The translations under genes and the position numbers were made by a program. From the NCBI RefSeq assembly GCF_015704895.1, contig NZ_JADQWB010000001.1, positions 496,001-560,000 on the forward strand: a stretch of 64,000 nucleotides of DNA. Reading direction: 5' to 3'. The notes below the pieces were generated by a model, which saw only the letters and a program-made list of their open reading frames with translations, did not search any database and was not told the origin of the DNA. This DNA is from Agrobacterium leguminum (lineage in GTDB: Bacteria > Pseudomonadota > Alphaproteobacteria > Rhizobiales > Rhizobiaceae). How positions within the stretch are numbered: the first letter of the stretch is position 1; each line of letters begins with the position of its first letter. Positions 35,892 to 46,571 of this stretch are shown here, in pieces.

Positions 35892-37049
35892 TCACCCCCG
35901 AAGCAACCTGTCCCCCACCGCGAATTTCGATTTCAGCAGACACTCGTCATACTCCGCCTCGGCAACGGAATCGAACACGATACCGCCGCCGACATTGAAG
36001 ACGGCACGGCCGTCGTCAAACAGGCTGAGCGTGCGGATCGCCACGGAGAACCGCATCTCACCATTTGGGGACATGAAGCCGATTGCGCCGCAATAGGCGT
36101 CGCGCGGCGTCGCTTCCAGCTCTCGCAGGATTTTCATCGCCCACATTTTCGGCGCGCCAGTAACGGAGCCGCAGGGAAACAGAGCGGCGAAGATATCTTC
36201 CACCGTCACGTCAGGCAGAAGTTTCGCCCGCACATGGCTAACCATCTGGTGCACGGTCGGATAGGTCTCGATATCGAACAGCCGCGGCACATCAAGGCTG
36301 CCGACTTCGGTAATGCGGGAAATATCGTTGCGCAGCAGATCGACGATCATGCGGTTTTCGGCAAGCGTCTTTTCGTCCGCCAGCATTGCGGCGATAATCG
36401 CCCGGTCTTCTTCCGCATCGGCTCCGCGCGGCGTCGTTCCCTTCATCGGATGGGTTTCGATGAAACCTTCCCCATCCACCGAGAAGAACAGTTCCGGTGA
36501 GCGCGACAGGATGACCGGGCCGCCGAGATCGACCAGCGCGCCATATTTCACTGGCTGCCGTTCGATCAGCGACCAGAAGGCCGTCAGCGGATCGCCGCTC
36601 CAGCGGGCATGGACCGGCATGGTCAGATTACCCTGGTAACAGTCGCCGCGACGCAGATGCCCGTGCAGCCGCGCGAAACGCTGGCAATAGTCTTGAAGGG
36701 TCCATGCCGGCACGGGATCGGACAGAAACGCATCCGCATCCGGCAGATTTGCCGGCCGCGCAAACCGTCCCTCATCCGGCTGCGGGCCGGAAAAGACGCC
36801 GAAATTGAGAAACGGCACGTTGCGAGACTCGTCCGCAAAAGGCGCAAGCTTCGGCTCGAACAGGAAGCCCGCCTCGTAGGACATATAGCCGGCGAGGTAT
36901 TTCCCGGCCCGGCGCAGCTCTTCCATACGCTTGAGCGCAGCAAAAAACGACGCCGGTTCATCCGCGACGATGATCTCTTCCGGCTCGGTGAAGGCTGTCA
37001 CCGTGCCGGTCGTATCATCCCGGAAAAGAACGTAAGGCGCGTGTGCCAA
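35892..37049 (-). CDS. pabB: Aminodeoxychorismate synthase component I
   Basis: 385 residues of the chorismate-binding family. Key segments are YQGNLTMPVHARW (about 152-164), SPELFFSVDG, ETHPMKGTTPRG (about 214-225), NRMIVDLLRNDI, and FPCGSVTGAPK followed by GAIGFMSPNGEMRFSVAIRTL. It converts chorismate and ammonia to aminodeoxychorismate for folate. The start is a TTG at 37049 with a weak ribosome site, 37 nt after tgt, so it may be read through from the queA-tgt operon. Its stop abuts the decarboxylase stop with no intervening base. Confidence 0.9.
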   Translation of the reverse strand: MAHAPYVLFRDDTTGTVTAFTEPEEIIVADEPASFFAALKRMEELRRAGKYLAGYMSYEAGFLFEPKLAPFADESRNVPFLNFGVFSGPQPDEGRFARPANLPDADAFLSDPVPAWTLQDYCQRFARLHGHLRRGDCYQGNLTMPVHARWSGDPLTAFWSLIERQPVKYGALVDLGGPVILSRSPELFFSVDGEGFIETHPMKGTTPRGADAEEDRAIIAAMLADEKTLAENRMIVDLLRNDISRITEVGSLDVPRLFDIETYPTVHQMVSHVRAKLLPDVTVEDIFAALFPCGSVTGAPKMWAMKILRELEATPRDAYCGAIGFMSPNGEMRFSVAIRTLSLFDDGRAVFNVGGGIVFDSVAEAEYDECLLKSKFAVGDRLLRG

Positions 37050-37086
37050 GGAAAGCGTCCGAAACAGGAGAAAAAGTCGGGAAGAG

Positions 37087-38217
37087 TCAGATGGGGTCTA
37101 TATCGCCCCGCGCCCACATTTCGATGGTTTCCGCATAAAAATCGGCGAAACGGCCTTCCTCGATAGACTTGCGGATACCCTGCATCAGCTCCTGATAATA
37201 GGCAAGATTGTGCCAGGAGAGCAGCATGCCGCCCAGCGCCTCGTTGGCGCGGGTGAGATGGTGCAGATAGGCGCGGGAATAATCGCGCGAGGCCGGGCAG
37301 TTGGACTGCTCGTCCAGCGGGCGCATATCCTCGGCATGGCGGGCATTGCGGATATTGACCTTGCCGCGACGGGTAAAGGCAAGCCCGTGGCGGCCGGAGC
37401 GGGTCGGCATCACGCAGTCGAACATGTCGATACCGCGCGCCACCGATTTCAGGATATCATCGGGCGTGCCGACGCCCATCAGGTAACGCGGTTTTTCGGT
37501 GGGCAGCACCGGCAGGGTGATATCGAGCATGCCGAGCATCACATCCTGCGGCTCTCCGACGGCAAGGCCGCCGACCGCATAACCCTTGAGATCGAGCTGC
37601 TTCAGTCCCTCTGCGGAACGGATGCGCAGGTCCGGCTGGTCGCCGCCCTGCACGATGCCGAACATGGCCTTGCCGGGCTGGTCGCCGAAAGCCACGCGGC
37701 AGCGCTCGGCCCAGCGCAGCGACATTTCCATGGCGCGCTCGATTTCCTTGCGCTCGGCCGGCAGCGCGATGCATTCATCGAGCTGCATCTGGATATCCGA
37801 ATCGAGCATGCCCTGAATTTCGATGGAGCGTTCCGGCGACATATGGTGCAGAGAACCGTCCACATGGCTCTTGAAGGTCACACCCTGCTCGTCAAGCTTG
37901 CGCAGGCCGGAAAGCGACATCACCTGAAAACCGCCGCTATCGGTGAGGATCGGGTGCGGCCAGCGGATCAGCTCATGCAGGCCGCCAAGGCGGGCAACAC
38001 GCTCCGGACCCGGCCGCAGCATCAGGTGATAGGTATTGCCGAGAATGATATCGGCCCCAAGCTCGCGCACCTGATCGAGATACATGGCCTTGACGGTGCC
38101 GACCGTGCCGACCGGCATGAAGGCAGGCGTGCGGATCACGCCACGCGGCATGGCGACTTCGCCGAGGCGCGCGCCGCCGCTCGTGGCTTTCAGGGTGAAG
38201 GTGAATTTGTCGTGCAT
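37087..38217 (-). CDS. tgt: Queuine (preQ1) tRNA-ribosyltransferase
   Basis: 376 residues of the Tgt TIM-barrel family: [15 protein letters not shown] (about 30-44), the catalytic-site [13 protein letters not shown] (about 89-101), [24 protein letters not shown] (nucleophile Asp), and the zinc-binding C-terminal part with [15 protein letters not shown]. It swaps guanine-34 for preQ1 in GUN-anticodon tRNAs. Its ATG shares one base with the queA stop (TGATG), showing coupled translation with the next enzyme of the queuosine pathway. Confidence 0.95.
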   Translation of the reverse strand: MHDKFTFTLKATSGGARLGEVAMPRGVIRTPAFMPVGTVGTVKAMYLDQVRELGADIILGNTYHLMLRPGPERVARLGGLHELIRWPHPILTDSGGFQVMSLSGLRKLDEQGVTFKSHVDGSLHHMSPERSIEIQGMLDSDIQMQLDECIALPAERKEIERAMEMSLRWAERCRVAFGDQPGKAMFGIVQGGDQPDLRIRSAEGLKQLDLKGYAVGGLAVGEPQDVMLGMLDITLPVLPTEKPRYLMGVGTPDDILKSVARGIDMFDCVMPTRSGRHGLAFTRRGKVNIRNARHAEDMRPLDEQSNCPASRDYSRAYLHHLTRANEALGGMLLSWHNLAYYQELMQGIRKSIEEGRFADFYAETIEMWARGDIDPI

Positions 38218-39299
38218 CAGTTTTTCCGGAACAACAGGCTGGAATCGCCATAGGAATAGAAGCGGTATCCGGTTTCGATGGCGTGCTTATAAGCGTCACG
38301 CATCGTTTCGAGACCGCAGAAAGCCGAAACCAGCATGAACAGCGTCGATTTCGGCAGGTGGAAATTGGTCATCAGAATATCGACCGCGCGAAAGCGGTAT
38401 CCCGGCGTGATGAAGATGCCGGTGGCATCGGACCATGGGTGGATAACACCATTCTCATCGGCCGCACTTTCGATCAGGCGCAGCGATGTCGTGCCGACGC
38501 AAACGATCCGTCCGCCGCGCGCCTTCACGGCATTCAGCCGGTCGGCGGTTTCCTGCGACACATGGCCGATCTCGAAATGCATCTTGTGATCGTCGGTATC
38601 GTCGGACTTGACCGGAAGGAAGGTGCCTGCCCCAACGTGAAGCGTCACGAAATGCCGCTCGATGCCCACCTTGTCCAGCGCGGCAAACAGATCGGGCGTG
38701 AAATGCAGCCCGGCGGTGGGGGCGGCAACGGCTCCCTTTTCGCGGGCGTAGATCGTCTGGTAATCGGTCTGGTCCTGCGCATCTTCCGGACGTTTCGCGG
38801 CAATATAGGGCGGCAGGGGAATATGGCCGACTGAGGCTATCGCCTCGTCCAGCACCGGGCCGGAGACGTCGAACAGCAGCGTGATCTCGCCCTCCTCGCC
38901 CTTCTCCTCAACGGTGGCTTCCAGATGGGCAAGGCCGCAGGCATTGTCGCGCTCATAACCGAAACGGATGCGGTCGCCCTGCTTGATGCGCTTGCCGGGA
39001 CGCGCGAAAGCCTTCCAGCGGGATTGATCGGCGCGCATGTGCAGCGTGGCCGAAACCGCCGTCTCTGGCGCACCTTCGCGCAGCCTGACACCTTCGAGCT
39101 GGGCGGGAATGACGCGGGTGTCGTTGAAGACAAGCGCATCGCCGGGCTTCAGGAAGGACGGCAGGTCGAAGACACGGTTGTCTTCCATGCGGTTCTCATT
39201 CGGATCGACGACGAGCAGGCGCGCGCTATCGCGCGGGTTCGCCGGGCGAAGGGCAATATTCTCCTCGGGCAGATCGAAATCGAACAGGTCTACACGCAT
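38217..39299 (-). CDS. queA: S-adenosylmethionine:tRNA ribosyltransferase-isomerase
   Basis: 360 residues with the QueA start [20 protein letters not shown], then [17 protein letters not shown] (about 50-66), [28 protein letters not shown], and the end [17 protein letters not shown] followed by [10 protein letters not shown]. It adds the epoxycyclopentane ring to preQ1-modified tRNA after Tgt. The ATG at 39299 starts the conserved N-terminus; a frame extending to 39545 runs through a class B repeat and is not coding. It leads the queA-tgt-pabB operon. Confidence 0.95.
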   Translation of the reverse strand: MRVDLFDFDLPEENIALRPANPRDSARLLVVDPNENRMEDNRVFDLPSFLKPGDALVFNDTRVIPAQLEGVRLREGAPETAVSATLHMRADQSRWKAFARPGKRIKQGDRIRFGYERDNACGLAHLEATVEEKGEEGEITLLFDVSGPVLDEAIASVGHIPLPPYIAAKRPEDAQDQTDYQTIYAREKGAVAAPTAGLHFTPDLFAALDKVGIERHFVTLHVGAGTFLPVKSDDTDDHKMHFEIGHVSQETADRLNAVKARGGRIVCVGTTSLRLIESAADENGVIHPWSDATGIFITPGYRFRAVDILMTNFHLPKSTLFMLVSAFCGLETMRDAYKHAIETGYRFYSYGDSSLLFRKN

Positions 39300-39365
39300 T
39301 GCAAGGGTCTTCCAGAAATCCAATTTGACACGGCACGGTGTTTTGCGGCCCGACGCATCCTCGCC

Positions 39366-39482
39366 CCTCATTCCTGTGCTTGTCACAGGAATCCAGTCGG
39401 CGCGCGTCTGCGCGGCGGGAGGAGTCCTTTCAGCCCAGGGACTTGGGCTGGCTGGATTCCTGTGACAAGCACAGGAATGAGG
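39366..39482. repeat. Intergenic three-hairpin repeat, class B, copy 3
   Basis: About 117 bp: CATTCCTGTGCTTGTCACAGGAATCC at the left and its reverse complement at the right, with the middle hairpin CAGCCCAGGGACTTGGGCTG. It separates queA from the cyclophilin gene and fills most of the 316-bp gap. Confidence 0.88.
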
Positions 39483-39615
39483 GAAGAAGAGAACGGCGCG
39501 ACGGATGGCAAGCGTCAAAACTGCCGCGTCCATCCTTAAAATCACGTACCGTCAATAAACGTCAAAACCCGCCTCGCATAGACTGCGAGACGGGTCGAAC
39601 TGCAATTTCCGCAAA

Positions 39616-40125
39616 TCAGGCCGCAGAAGCGAGCTTGATGGAAACGATCGAATCCGGGTCCTTCACCGGCTCGCCGCGCTTGACCTTGTCGATGGCTTCC
39701 ATGCCTTCGATGACCTGGCCCCAGACGGTGTACTGCTTGTTGAGCCACGGCGAATCCGTGAAGCAGATGAAGAACTGCGAGTTGGCGGAGTTCGGGTTCT
39801 GAGAACGGGCCATGGAGCAGGTGCCGCGCACATGCGGAATGGCGGAGAACTCGGCCTTCAGATCCGGCTTGTCGGAGCCGCCCATGCCGGCGCGGGCCGG
39901 GTTGAAGCTTTCCGCACCCTTCTTGCCGAACTTCACGTCGCCCGTCTGGGCCATGAAGTCTTCGATGACGCGGTGGAAAACGACGCCATCGTAAGCGCCT
40001 TCCGATACGAGTTCCTTGATGCGGGCGACGTGGCCCGGAGCAACTTCCGGCAGCAGCTGGATCACGACCTTGCCGGTCGTCGTTTCCATGATGATGGTGT
40101 TTTCCGGATCCTTGATCTCGGCCAT
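39616..40125 (-). CDS. ppiB: Cytoplasmic cyclophilin-type peptidyl-prolyl isomerase
   Basis: 169 residues of one cyclophilin domain: YDGVVFHRVIEDFMAQTGD (about 46-64) with the catalytic arginine, GTCSMARSQNPNSANSQFFI (about 99-118), and YTVWGQVIEGMEAID. There is no signal peptide, so it acts in the cytoplasm. The ATG at 40125 has AGGAGAATAG in front. It lies 37 nt after the periplasmic paralogue at 40163. Confidence 0.9.
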   Translation of the reverse strand: MAEIKDPENTIIMETTTGKVVIQLLPEVAPGHVARIKELVSEGAYDGVVFHRVIEDFMAQTGDVKFGKKGAESFNPARAGMGGSDKPDLKAEFSAIPHVRGTCSMARSQNPNSANSQFFICFTDSPWLNKQYTVWGQVIEGMEAIDKVKRGEPVKDPDSIVSIKLASAA

Positions 40126-40162
40126 GACTATTCTCCTCTGTTCGGGCTCCATTGCCCTTACC

Positions 40163-40732
40163 TTACTTTTTGCCGACGGTGACCTTGATCATCCGGTCGG
40201 GGTTGGAAACTTCGCCGTTGCCGCCGGCGCCGCGCTTGATCTTGTCCACGGCTTCCATGCCGGACACGACCTTGCCGACCACGGTATATTGGCCGTTCAG
40301 GAACGGACCGTCGGCAAACATGATGAAGAACTGCGAATTGGCGGAATTCGGATCCTGCGAGCGGGCCATGCCGACCACGCCGCGCGTGAACGGAACCTTG
40401 GAGAATTCGGCCGGAATATCCGGCAGGTCGGAACCGCCCGTACCCGCGCGCTGGGCGCTGAAGCCCTTCTCCATGTTGCCATACTGCACATCGCCGGTCT
40501 GCGCCATGAAGCCATCGATGACGCGGTGGAAGGCAACATTGTCATAAGCGCCCTTCTTGGCCAGCGCCTCGATCTGCGCCACGTGCTTCGGCGCGACATC
40601 CGGCATCAGCTCGATGACAACGGGACCGTCCTTCAGCTGCACGGTCAGGAGTTCGGCGGCGGAAGCGAAGGTGCTGGCGGCGAGCGCGCCTGCAAACATG
40701 GCGCCGGCAAAGGCAAATCGAACGAGTTTCAT
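40163..40732 (-). CDS. ppiA: Periplasmic cyclophilin-type peptidyl-prolyl isomerase
   Basis: 189 residues. A signal peptide (FAFAGAMFAGALAASTFASA, cleavage near residue 26) precedes a cyclophilin domain with YDNVAFHRVIDGFMAQTGD, GVVGMARSQDPNSANSQFFI and YTVVGKVVSGMEAVD. It should catalyse proline isomerisation in the periplasm. It is about half identical by eye to the cytoplasmic copy downstream, so the pair is an old tandem duplication. It follows coaD by 29 nt in the same direction. Confidence 0.9.
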   Translation of the reverse strand: MKLVRFAFAGAMFAGALAASTFASAAELLTVQLKDGPVVIELMPDVAPKHVAQIEALAKKGAYDNVAFHRVIDGFMAQTGDVQYGNMEKGFSAQRAGTGGSDLPDIPAEFSKVPFTRGVVGMARSQDPNSANSQFFIMFADGPFLNGQYTVVGKVVSGMEAVDKIKRGAGGNGEVSNPDRMIKVTVGKK

Positions 40733-40761
40733 CGGATTGGCTCCAGAATGTGGGGCTGAAG

Positions 40762-41256
40762 TCAGCGCTTCAGCTTGGCGTTGAGGGCTTCAAGCACGGC
40801 TTTCGGCACGAAGGCGTCGACATTGCCGCCCATGGCGGCGATCTGCCGGACCAATGTGGCTGTAATGGGTCGCGACGAGGTGCCGGCGGGCAGGAATACG
40901 GTCTGGATATCGGGCGCCATCTGGCGGTTCATCCCGGCCATCTGCATTTCATAATCGAGATCGGTGCCGTCGCGCAGGCCGCGCAGCAGAAGGCGCGCAC
41001 CGTGCTCTCGGGCGGCATCGACGACGAGATTATCGAAAGAGACGACTTCCATGCGCGCCGCTTCGCCCGGCAGATGTTCGGCAAGCGCCCGCTTTATCAG
41101 CCCTGCCCGCTCCTCGAAGCTGAACAGCGGCGCTTTTCCGGGATGAATGCCGACCGCAACGATGACTTTCGACGCCACGTTCAGCGCCTGAATAAGCACA
41201 TCCAGATGTCCGTTGGTCATCGGATCGAAGGATCCTGGATAAAAGGCAATCGTCAT
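40762..41256 (-). CDS. coaD: Phosphopantetheine adenylyltransferase
   Basis: 164 residues of the nucleotidyltransferase fold: the start [19 protein letters not shown] with the TxGH nucleotide site (about 14-17), [20 protein letters not shown] (about 92-111), and the end [18 protein letters not shown]. It adenylates phosphopantetheine, the fourth step of coenzyme A synthesis. It is the first gene of the leftward group coaD-ppiA-ppiB; its promoter lies between it and the tiny membrane-protein genes. Confidence 0.95.
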   Translation of the reverse strand: MTIAFYPGSFDPMTNGHLDVLIQALNVASKVIVAVGIHPGKAPLFSFEERAGLIKRALAEHLPGEAARMEVVSFDNLVVDAAREHGARLLLRGLRDGTDLDYEMQMAGMNRQMAPDIQTVFLPAGTSSRPITATLVRQIAAMGGNVDAFVPKAVLEALNAKLKR

Positions 41257-41380
41257 ATCGCTCTCAGGTGGTGGGCGCGTCTCGACGCTTCAGCATATGT
41301 GCCGCCTTTTGTCATGGAGAGGCACGCGGCGCAAGACTTTATAACCACCCCTCACAAGCGCGGCTGCGGCGTGAACCGCG

Positions 41381-41411
41381 GATGAATGGGCCGTTCAGTG
41401 CGGTTTCACAG
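41381..41411. promoter_or_regulatory. 31-bp operator-like element, copy 1
   Basis: The element includes the imperfect palindrome TGAATGGGCCGTTCA and, after 5 nt, GTTTCACAG. It matches the copy at 41580 at 24 of 31 positions and ends 72 nt ahead of the 22-residue gene's ATG. A regulator-binding site or promoter element is likely; the factor is unknown. Confidence 0.55.
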
Positions 41412-41483
41412 CTATTTTGTCTAAATGCACGGCATCGGGAAACCGAAACGCCCCTCACTCGTTAAGCATCCGGAGAATTGAAA

Positions 41484-41552
41484 ATGCTGGCCTTCATGAT
41501 CGTCCTTTCGATCATCGCTTCATTCGCAGCCGAGTATCTTTTTCTCGAATGA
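41484..41552 (+). CDS. 22-residue single-span membrane peptide
   Basis: MLAFMIVLSIIASFAAEYLF-LE: a start, one hydrophobic helix over nearly its full length, and an acidic end. A good CCGGAGA ribosome site sits 7 nt before the ATG, and the operator-like element at 41381 lies upstream. I do not recognise a family. It would be missed by most gene callers. It is the first of three tiny membrane-protein genes in a row. Confidence 0.55.
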   Translation: MLAFMIVLSIIASFAAEYLFLE

Positions 41553-41579
41553 CGACATCAGCCAGTTTCCTGAACGCCA

Positions 41580-41610
41580 GATGAACGAGCCATTCAAGGA
41601 AGTTTCACAG
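41580..41610. promoter_or_regulatory. 31-bp operator-like element, copy 2
   Basis: TGAACGAGCCATTCA followed by AAGGAAGTTTCACAG, the counterpart of the element at 41381. It ends 82 nt before the ATG of the 59-residue gene, nearly the same distance as copy 1 from its gene. Confidence 0.55.
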
Positions 41611-41692
41611 GCGCGATGCTAATCGATTTTTACGGTTGACGCGGAACATGTCGAGACATGGCGCGTTAAGAAAGAACCAAAGGAACGGACAG

Positions 41693-41872
41693 ATGTTTAT
41701 AAGAGAAAAACAGTCTACTTCGGCGAAAATCAGCGTCATCAGCACAGCCTGGACAGTACTGGTTATCGCAATGGTAGCAACGACGTTTAGCCTTTATGAA
41801 CAGAAGCCTGAAAAGCTGGGCCCAGACTATCCGCAGCTGACCGCCCGTTATCAGTATATGAATTACTACTGA
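41693..41872 (+). CDS. 59-residue single-span membrane protein, unknown
   Basis: A basic N-terminus (MFIREKQSTSAKIS), one membrane helix (VISTAWTVLVIAMVATTFSLY, about 15-35) and a short tail (EQKPEKLGPDYPQLTARYQYMNYY) rich in tyrosine. By the positive-inside rule the tail faces the periplasm. AAAGGAACGG ahead of the ATG is the ribosome site; a longer frame to 41636 lacks one. Family unknown. It lies 40 nt upstream of the third tiny gene and is probably co-transcribed with it. Confidence 0.65.
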   Translation: MFIREKQSTSAKISVISTAWTVLVIAMVATTFSLYEQKPEKLGPDYPQLTARYQYMNYY

Positions 41873-41912
41873 TAACGGAGAGAATTTTCTCGAAACTCCC
41901 GGAGACGATATC

Positions 41913-42047
41913 ATGTTCACATTTCTGACAATGCTTCTTGCCCTGATCAGCGTTATGTTCGTGACATCGATGGTCTCCGTGGTCGCTGAGATGCGACGTG
42001 AAGACGAGGAATTCAAGGCGATGATCCGGCGCGACCGCGCCTTCTGA
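41913..42047 (+). CDS. 44-residue membrane protein with charged tail, unknown
   Basis: A hydrophobic N-terminal helix (FTFLTMLLALISVMFVTSMV, about 2-21) is followed by a highly charged tail (AEMRREDEEFKAMIRRDRAF). CCCGGAGA stands 8 nt before the ATG. It is in the same direction as and 40 nt after the 59-residue gene and is followed by a good terminator at 42091. No family is recognised. Confidence 0.65.
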   Translation: MFTFLTMLLALISVMFVTSMVSVVAEMRREDEEFKAMIRRDRAF

Positions 42048-42090
42048 GCGCGACGGACCGGACAGACGGCCGCTTAAAAGTGATTCTTTT

Positions 42091-42121
42091 CAACCGCCTG
42101 GACCTTCCGGGCGGTTTTATT
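42091..42121 (+). terminator. Terminator of the tiny membrane-protein genes
   Basis: AACCGCC (42092-42098) pairs with GGCGGTT (42110-42116), followed by TTATTTT. It closes the transcription unit that ends at 42047. Confidence 0.85.
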
Positions 42122-42317
42122 TTGCGCCTCGCGGAGGGCGATGGGGCGAAGACGATGGCGGAAAATCCCGCCTCCAATCACACAAGCGTTTTCAAAACCC
42201 CGTTTTTCCAAGGCAAATTCCCTTCAATTTCCGTTTGGATTGATTTAAGGAACGCCGATACGTTGCGGGCCGGACAGACGGCGACCGCGATGACGTTCCT
42301 GTGAGGTTTGCATAACG

Positions 42318-44210
42318 ATGCTCGATTCCCTGAGAAATGCTTCTCGAACCATGGCAGCCAAGCTGCTGCTTCTCCTGCTTGTTGTCTCTTTTGGCATCTG
42401 GGGCGTTTCCGCATCGCTTGTCACCGCCAATTCCCACGCCGTCATGACGGTGGGCGACCAGACGGTCAGCCCGGAGGAATTCCGCCTCGCCTATCAGCGC
42501 CAGATTTCCGATCTCAGCCGCCAGTTCGGCACAAGGCTGACGACCGAGCAGGCCAAGGCCTTCGGCATCGACCGTCAGGTCTTCAGCCAGCTTGCGGCCG
42601 GTGCAGCGCTTGACGAGCTGGCCTCCAGGATGAATCTCGGCCTCTCGGAAAACCGCCTCGCCAATCTCATTGCCGAAGACCCGGCCTTCAAGGCGGTCAA
42701 CGGCCAGTTCGACCGCAATCTCTTCAGCGAGCGCCTGCGCAATTCCGGTTTCCGTGAGGATGACTATATCAAGGAACGCAGCAAGGTCGCCGTCCGCAGC
42801 CAGATCGTCGAAGCCGTTTCCGACGGTTTTGCCGCACCACAGGTGCTGGTGGATGCGCTGAAGCAATATCGCAACGAGCAGCGCGCCGTCGATTACGTCA
42901 TTCTTTCGAACGCCGTCATTCCGCCGGTCAAGGCGCCGGGCGACGACGTGCTTGCCCCGTGGTTCGAAACCAACAAGACGAAATATCGCGCGCCCGAGTT
43001 CCGCAAGTTCACCTATGTGAAGCTTGAGCCGTCCGATATCGCCGATCAGGCCGCCGTCACCGACGCCCAGATCGCCGATTATTATAACAGCCATAAGGAC
43101 AGCTTCCGCACCGCCGGCCGCCGCACGGTGGAGCAGCTGACCTTCCCTGAAAAGGAAATGGCGGAGGCCGCCGCCGAGCAGATCCGCCTTGGCAACACCA
43201 CCTATGACCAGGTGGTGAAGGATCAGGGCAAGACCGCTTCCGACGTGACCCTCGGCGAATTCACCAAGGATACCATCCCCGACCAGTCGATTGCCGATGC
43301 GGCTTTCGCCATCCAGAAGGATGGCGGTGTGTCGCCGGTGGTCCAGGGTTCCTTCGGCCCGGTTCTCCTGCGCGTCACCGGCATCAAGCCGGAAACGACC
43401 CGCACGCTGGAAGAGGCGAAGGAAGATATCCGCAAGGACCTCGCCACCGCCGCCGCTGCGGAAGAAATCACCAATGTTCACGACCGTTACGAGGATTTGC
43501 GCGCCGGCGGTTCTTCGCTCGCCGATGCCGCAACGCAGCTGAACCTGAAACCCGTCACCATCGCCGCCATCGACGCTTCCGGCCTCGATGAAAAGGGCGA
43601 TGCGGTTCAGGGCCTGCCCTCCCCGCAGCTCGCGCAGGAGGTCTTCAAGACCGAACCCGGCACGGAAGCGCTGCCGATCAATCTCGGCCGTGAGGGCTAC
43701 ATCTGGTTCGATGTCGACCAGATCATCGCCGCCCGCGACCGCACGCTTGCCGAAGTTCGCGACGATGTCGTGGCCGACTGGACGGCGGAGCAGCAGCGCA
43801 ACGCGCTTGCCGCCAAGGCCGAGGAACTGAAGGCGCGCGTCGAAAAGGGCGACACGCTGGAAGCCGTGGCCGGTGAGCTGAGCCTTGCCGTCGAACAGAA
43901 ATCCGGCCTGCGCCGCAACAGCGAAGACGCTATTTTCGGCCAGCAGACAATCGCGGCGGTCTTCTCCGGCGCGGAGGGCAAGGTGGGCACGGCGGCCGAT
44001 GCCGACGGTTCCAGCCGTATCCTCTTCAAGGTCACCTCGGTCGACACCAATGCGCCTGCCGACGCGCTCGCCAATGACGACCAGCAGTTCGCCGCCATTG
44101 CCCGCGCGGCCGGCGACGACATGCTGGACCAGATGGTCAACCGCCTGCAGAATGACTATGGTGTCACCATCAATCAGGCCCTCGCCGATCAGGCGATGGT
44201 CGGCTTCTAA
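42318..44210 (+). CDS. ppiD: PpiD/SurA-like membrane-anchored periplasmic folding factor
   Basis: 630 residues. One N-terminal membrane anchor (about 12-34, [19 protein letters not shown]) precedes a SurA-type N-terminal chaperone domain ([19 protein letters not shown]). A parvulin-like isomerase region follows (about 240-360; [23 protein letters not shown]-like, [18 protein letters not shown]), then a long C-terminal helical part. It helps fold proteins leaving the Sec channel. It is the first gene of a rightward operon: trpD starts 16 nt after its stop, so a folding factor is co-transcribed with tryptophan and molybdopterin genes. Confidence 0.87.
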   Translation: MLDSLRNASRTMAAKLLLLLLVVSFGIWGVSASLVTANSHAVMTVGDQTVSPEEFRLAYQRQISDLSRQFGTRLTTEQAKAFGIDRQVFSQLAAGAALDELASRMNLGLSENRLANLIAEDPAFKAVNGQFDRNLFSERLRNSGFREDDYIKERSKVAVRSQIVEAVSDGFAAPQVLVDALKQYRNEQRAVDYVILSNAVIPPVKAPGDDVLAPWFETNKTKYRAPEFRKFTYVKLEPSDIADQAAVTDAQIADYYNSHKDSFRTAGRRTVEQLTFPEKEMAEAAAEQIRLGNTTYDQVVKDQGKTASDVTLGEFTKDTIPDQSIADAAFAIQKDGGVSPVVQGSFGPVLLRVTGIKPETTRTLEEAKEDIRKDLATAAAAEEITNVHDRYEDLRAGGSSLADAATQLNLKPVTIAAIDASGLDEKGDAVQGLPSPQLAQEVFKTEPGTEALPINLGREGYIWFDVDQIIAARDRTLAEVRDDVVADWTAEQQRNALAAKAEELKARVEKGDTLEAVAGELSLAVEQKSGLRRNSEDAIFGQQTIAAVFSGAEGKVGTAADADGSSRILFKVTSVDTNAPADALANDDQQFAAIARAAGDDMLDQMVNRLQNDYGVTINQALADQAMVGF

Positions 44211-44226
44211 CCCGGGGGGCGACAAG

Positions 44227-45246
<1,020 letters not shown>

Positions 45247-45256
45247 GAGCGAGATC

Positions 45257-46072
45257 ATGAGCGACATTCTGAAAAAGATCGAGATTTACAAGCGCGAGGA
45301 AATCGCCGCCGCCAAGGCCAAGGTTTCGCTGGCCGACCTGAAGGCCATGGCCGCCGACCAGAGCGCGCCGCGCGGTTTCTACAGGGCGCTCCGGGCAAAG
45401 CAGGCCGAAGGCAAGTTCGGCCTGATCGCCGAAATCAAGAAGGCCAGCCCCTCCAAGGGCCTGATCCGTCCGGATTTCGATCCGCCGGCGCTGGCCGCCG
45501 CCTATGAAGCCGGTGGCGCCGCCTGTCTTTCGGTGCTGACGGATAGCCCAAGCTTTCAGGGCGCCCCGGAATTCCTGACCGCCGCCCGCAATGCCTGCGC
45601 CCTGCCGGCGCTGCGCAAGGATTTCATGTTCGAGACCTATCAGGTGCATGAGGCGCGCGCCTGGGGCGCGGACTGCATTCTCCTCATCATGGCCTCGCTT
45701 TCCGACGACGAGGCGAAACGCCTTGAGGACGAGGCTTTCGCGCTCGGCATGGATGTGCTGGTGGAAGTGCACGATGAGGAAGAAACGGAACGGGCGCTGA
45801 AGCTTTCCTCGCCGCTTCTCGGCATCAACAACCGCAACCTGCGCACCTTCGAAGTCAGCCTCGAAACCAGCGAGAAGCTCGCAGGCCTCGTGCCGGCGGA
45901 AAAGCTGCTGGTCGGCGAAAGCGGCATCTTCACCTTCGAGGATTGTAAGCGTCTCGAAAAAAGCGGTATCGGCACCTTCCTCGTCGGCGAAAGCCTGATG
46001 CGCAAGGACGATGTGACAGCGGCGACCAAAGCGCTGCTGACCGGCCAATCCGGCATTCTGGCAGCGGAATAA
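45257..46072 (+). CDS. trpC: Indole-3-glycerol phosphate synthase
   Basis: 271 residues, a single TrpC barrel not fused to Trp[23 protein letters not shown] (about 54-75), [56 protein letters not shown] and LVGESGIFT. It closes the indole ring in tryptophan synthesis. Its ATG at 45257 is preceded by GAGAGCGAGA. moaC starts 7 nt after its stop. Confidence 0.95.
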   Translation: MSDILKKIEIYKREEIAAAKAKVSLADLKAMAADQSAPRGFYRALRAKQAEGKFGLIAEIKKASPSKGLIRPDFDPPALAAAYEAGGAACLSVLTDSPSFQGAPEFLTAARNACALPALRKDFMFETYQVHEARAWGADCILLIMASLSDDEAKRLEDEAFALGMDVLVEVHDEEETERALKLSSPLLGINNRNLRTFEVSLETSEKLAGLVPAEKLLVGESGIFTFEDCKRLEKSGIGTFLVGESLMRKDDVTAATKALLTGQSGILAAE

Positions 46073-46079
46073 TGCACCG

Positions 46080-46571
46080 ATGAGCGAGGCGGGAAAGCTC
46101 ACCCATATCGATGCTGGCGGCGAAGCGCATATGGTCGATGTCGGCGACAAGGCCGAGACCGTCCGTGTCGCCGTCGCCGAAGGCTTCGTGAAGATGAAGC
46201 CGGAAACGCTGGCGCTCATCCGCGAGGGCAACGCCAGGAAGGGCGATGTCATCGGCACCGCACGCCTCGCCGGCATCATGGCCGCCAAGCAGACGGCAAA
46301 TCTTATCCCGCTCTGCCATCCGCTGATGCTGACCAAGGTGGCGGTGGACATTGCCGAAGACGCCGCCCTGCCCGGCCTGCGGGTCGAAGCGCTGGTAAAA
46401 TTGTCCGGCAAGACCGGCGTGGAGATGGAAGCGCTGACCGCCGTATCCATCGCCTGCCTGACGATCTACGACATGGCCAAGGCCGCCGACAAGGCGATGG
46501 AAATCGTCAATATCCGCCTTCTTGAAAAGAGCGGCGGCAAATCCGGCGATTTCCGGCGACAGGAGACTTGA
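46080..46571 (+). CDS. moaC: Cyclic pyranopterin monophosphate synthase
   Basis: 163 residues with [21 protein letters not shown], the catalytic-site [13 protein letters not shown] (about 75-87), and [23 protein letters not shown]-type end (seen as [13 protein letters not shown] and LTIYDM). It follows MoaA in molybdenum-cofactor synthesis, converting the cyclised GTP product to cPMP. It is directly followed by moeA without a gap. Confidence 0.95.
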   Translation: MSEAGKLTHIDAGGEAHMVDVGDKAETVRVAVAEGFVKMKPETLALIREGNARKGDVIGTARLAGIMAAKQTANLIPLCHPLMLTKVAVDIAEDAALPGLRVEALVKLSGKTGVEMEALTAVSIACLTIYDMAKAADKAMEIVNIRLLEKSGGKSGDFRRQET

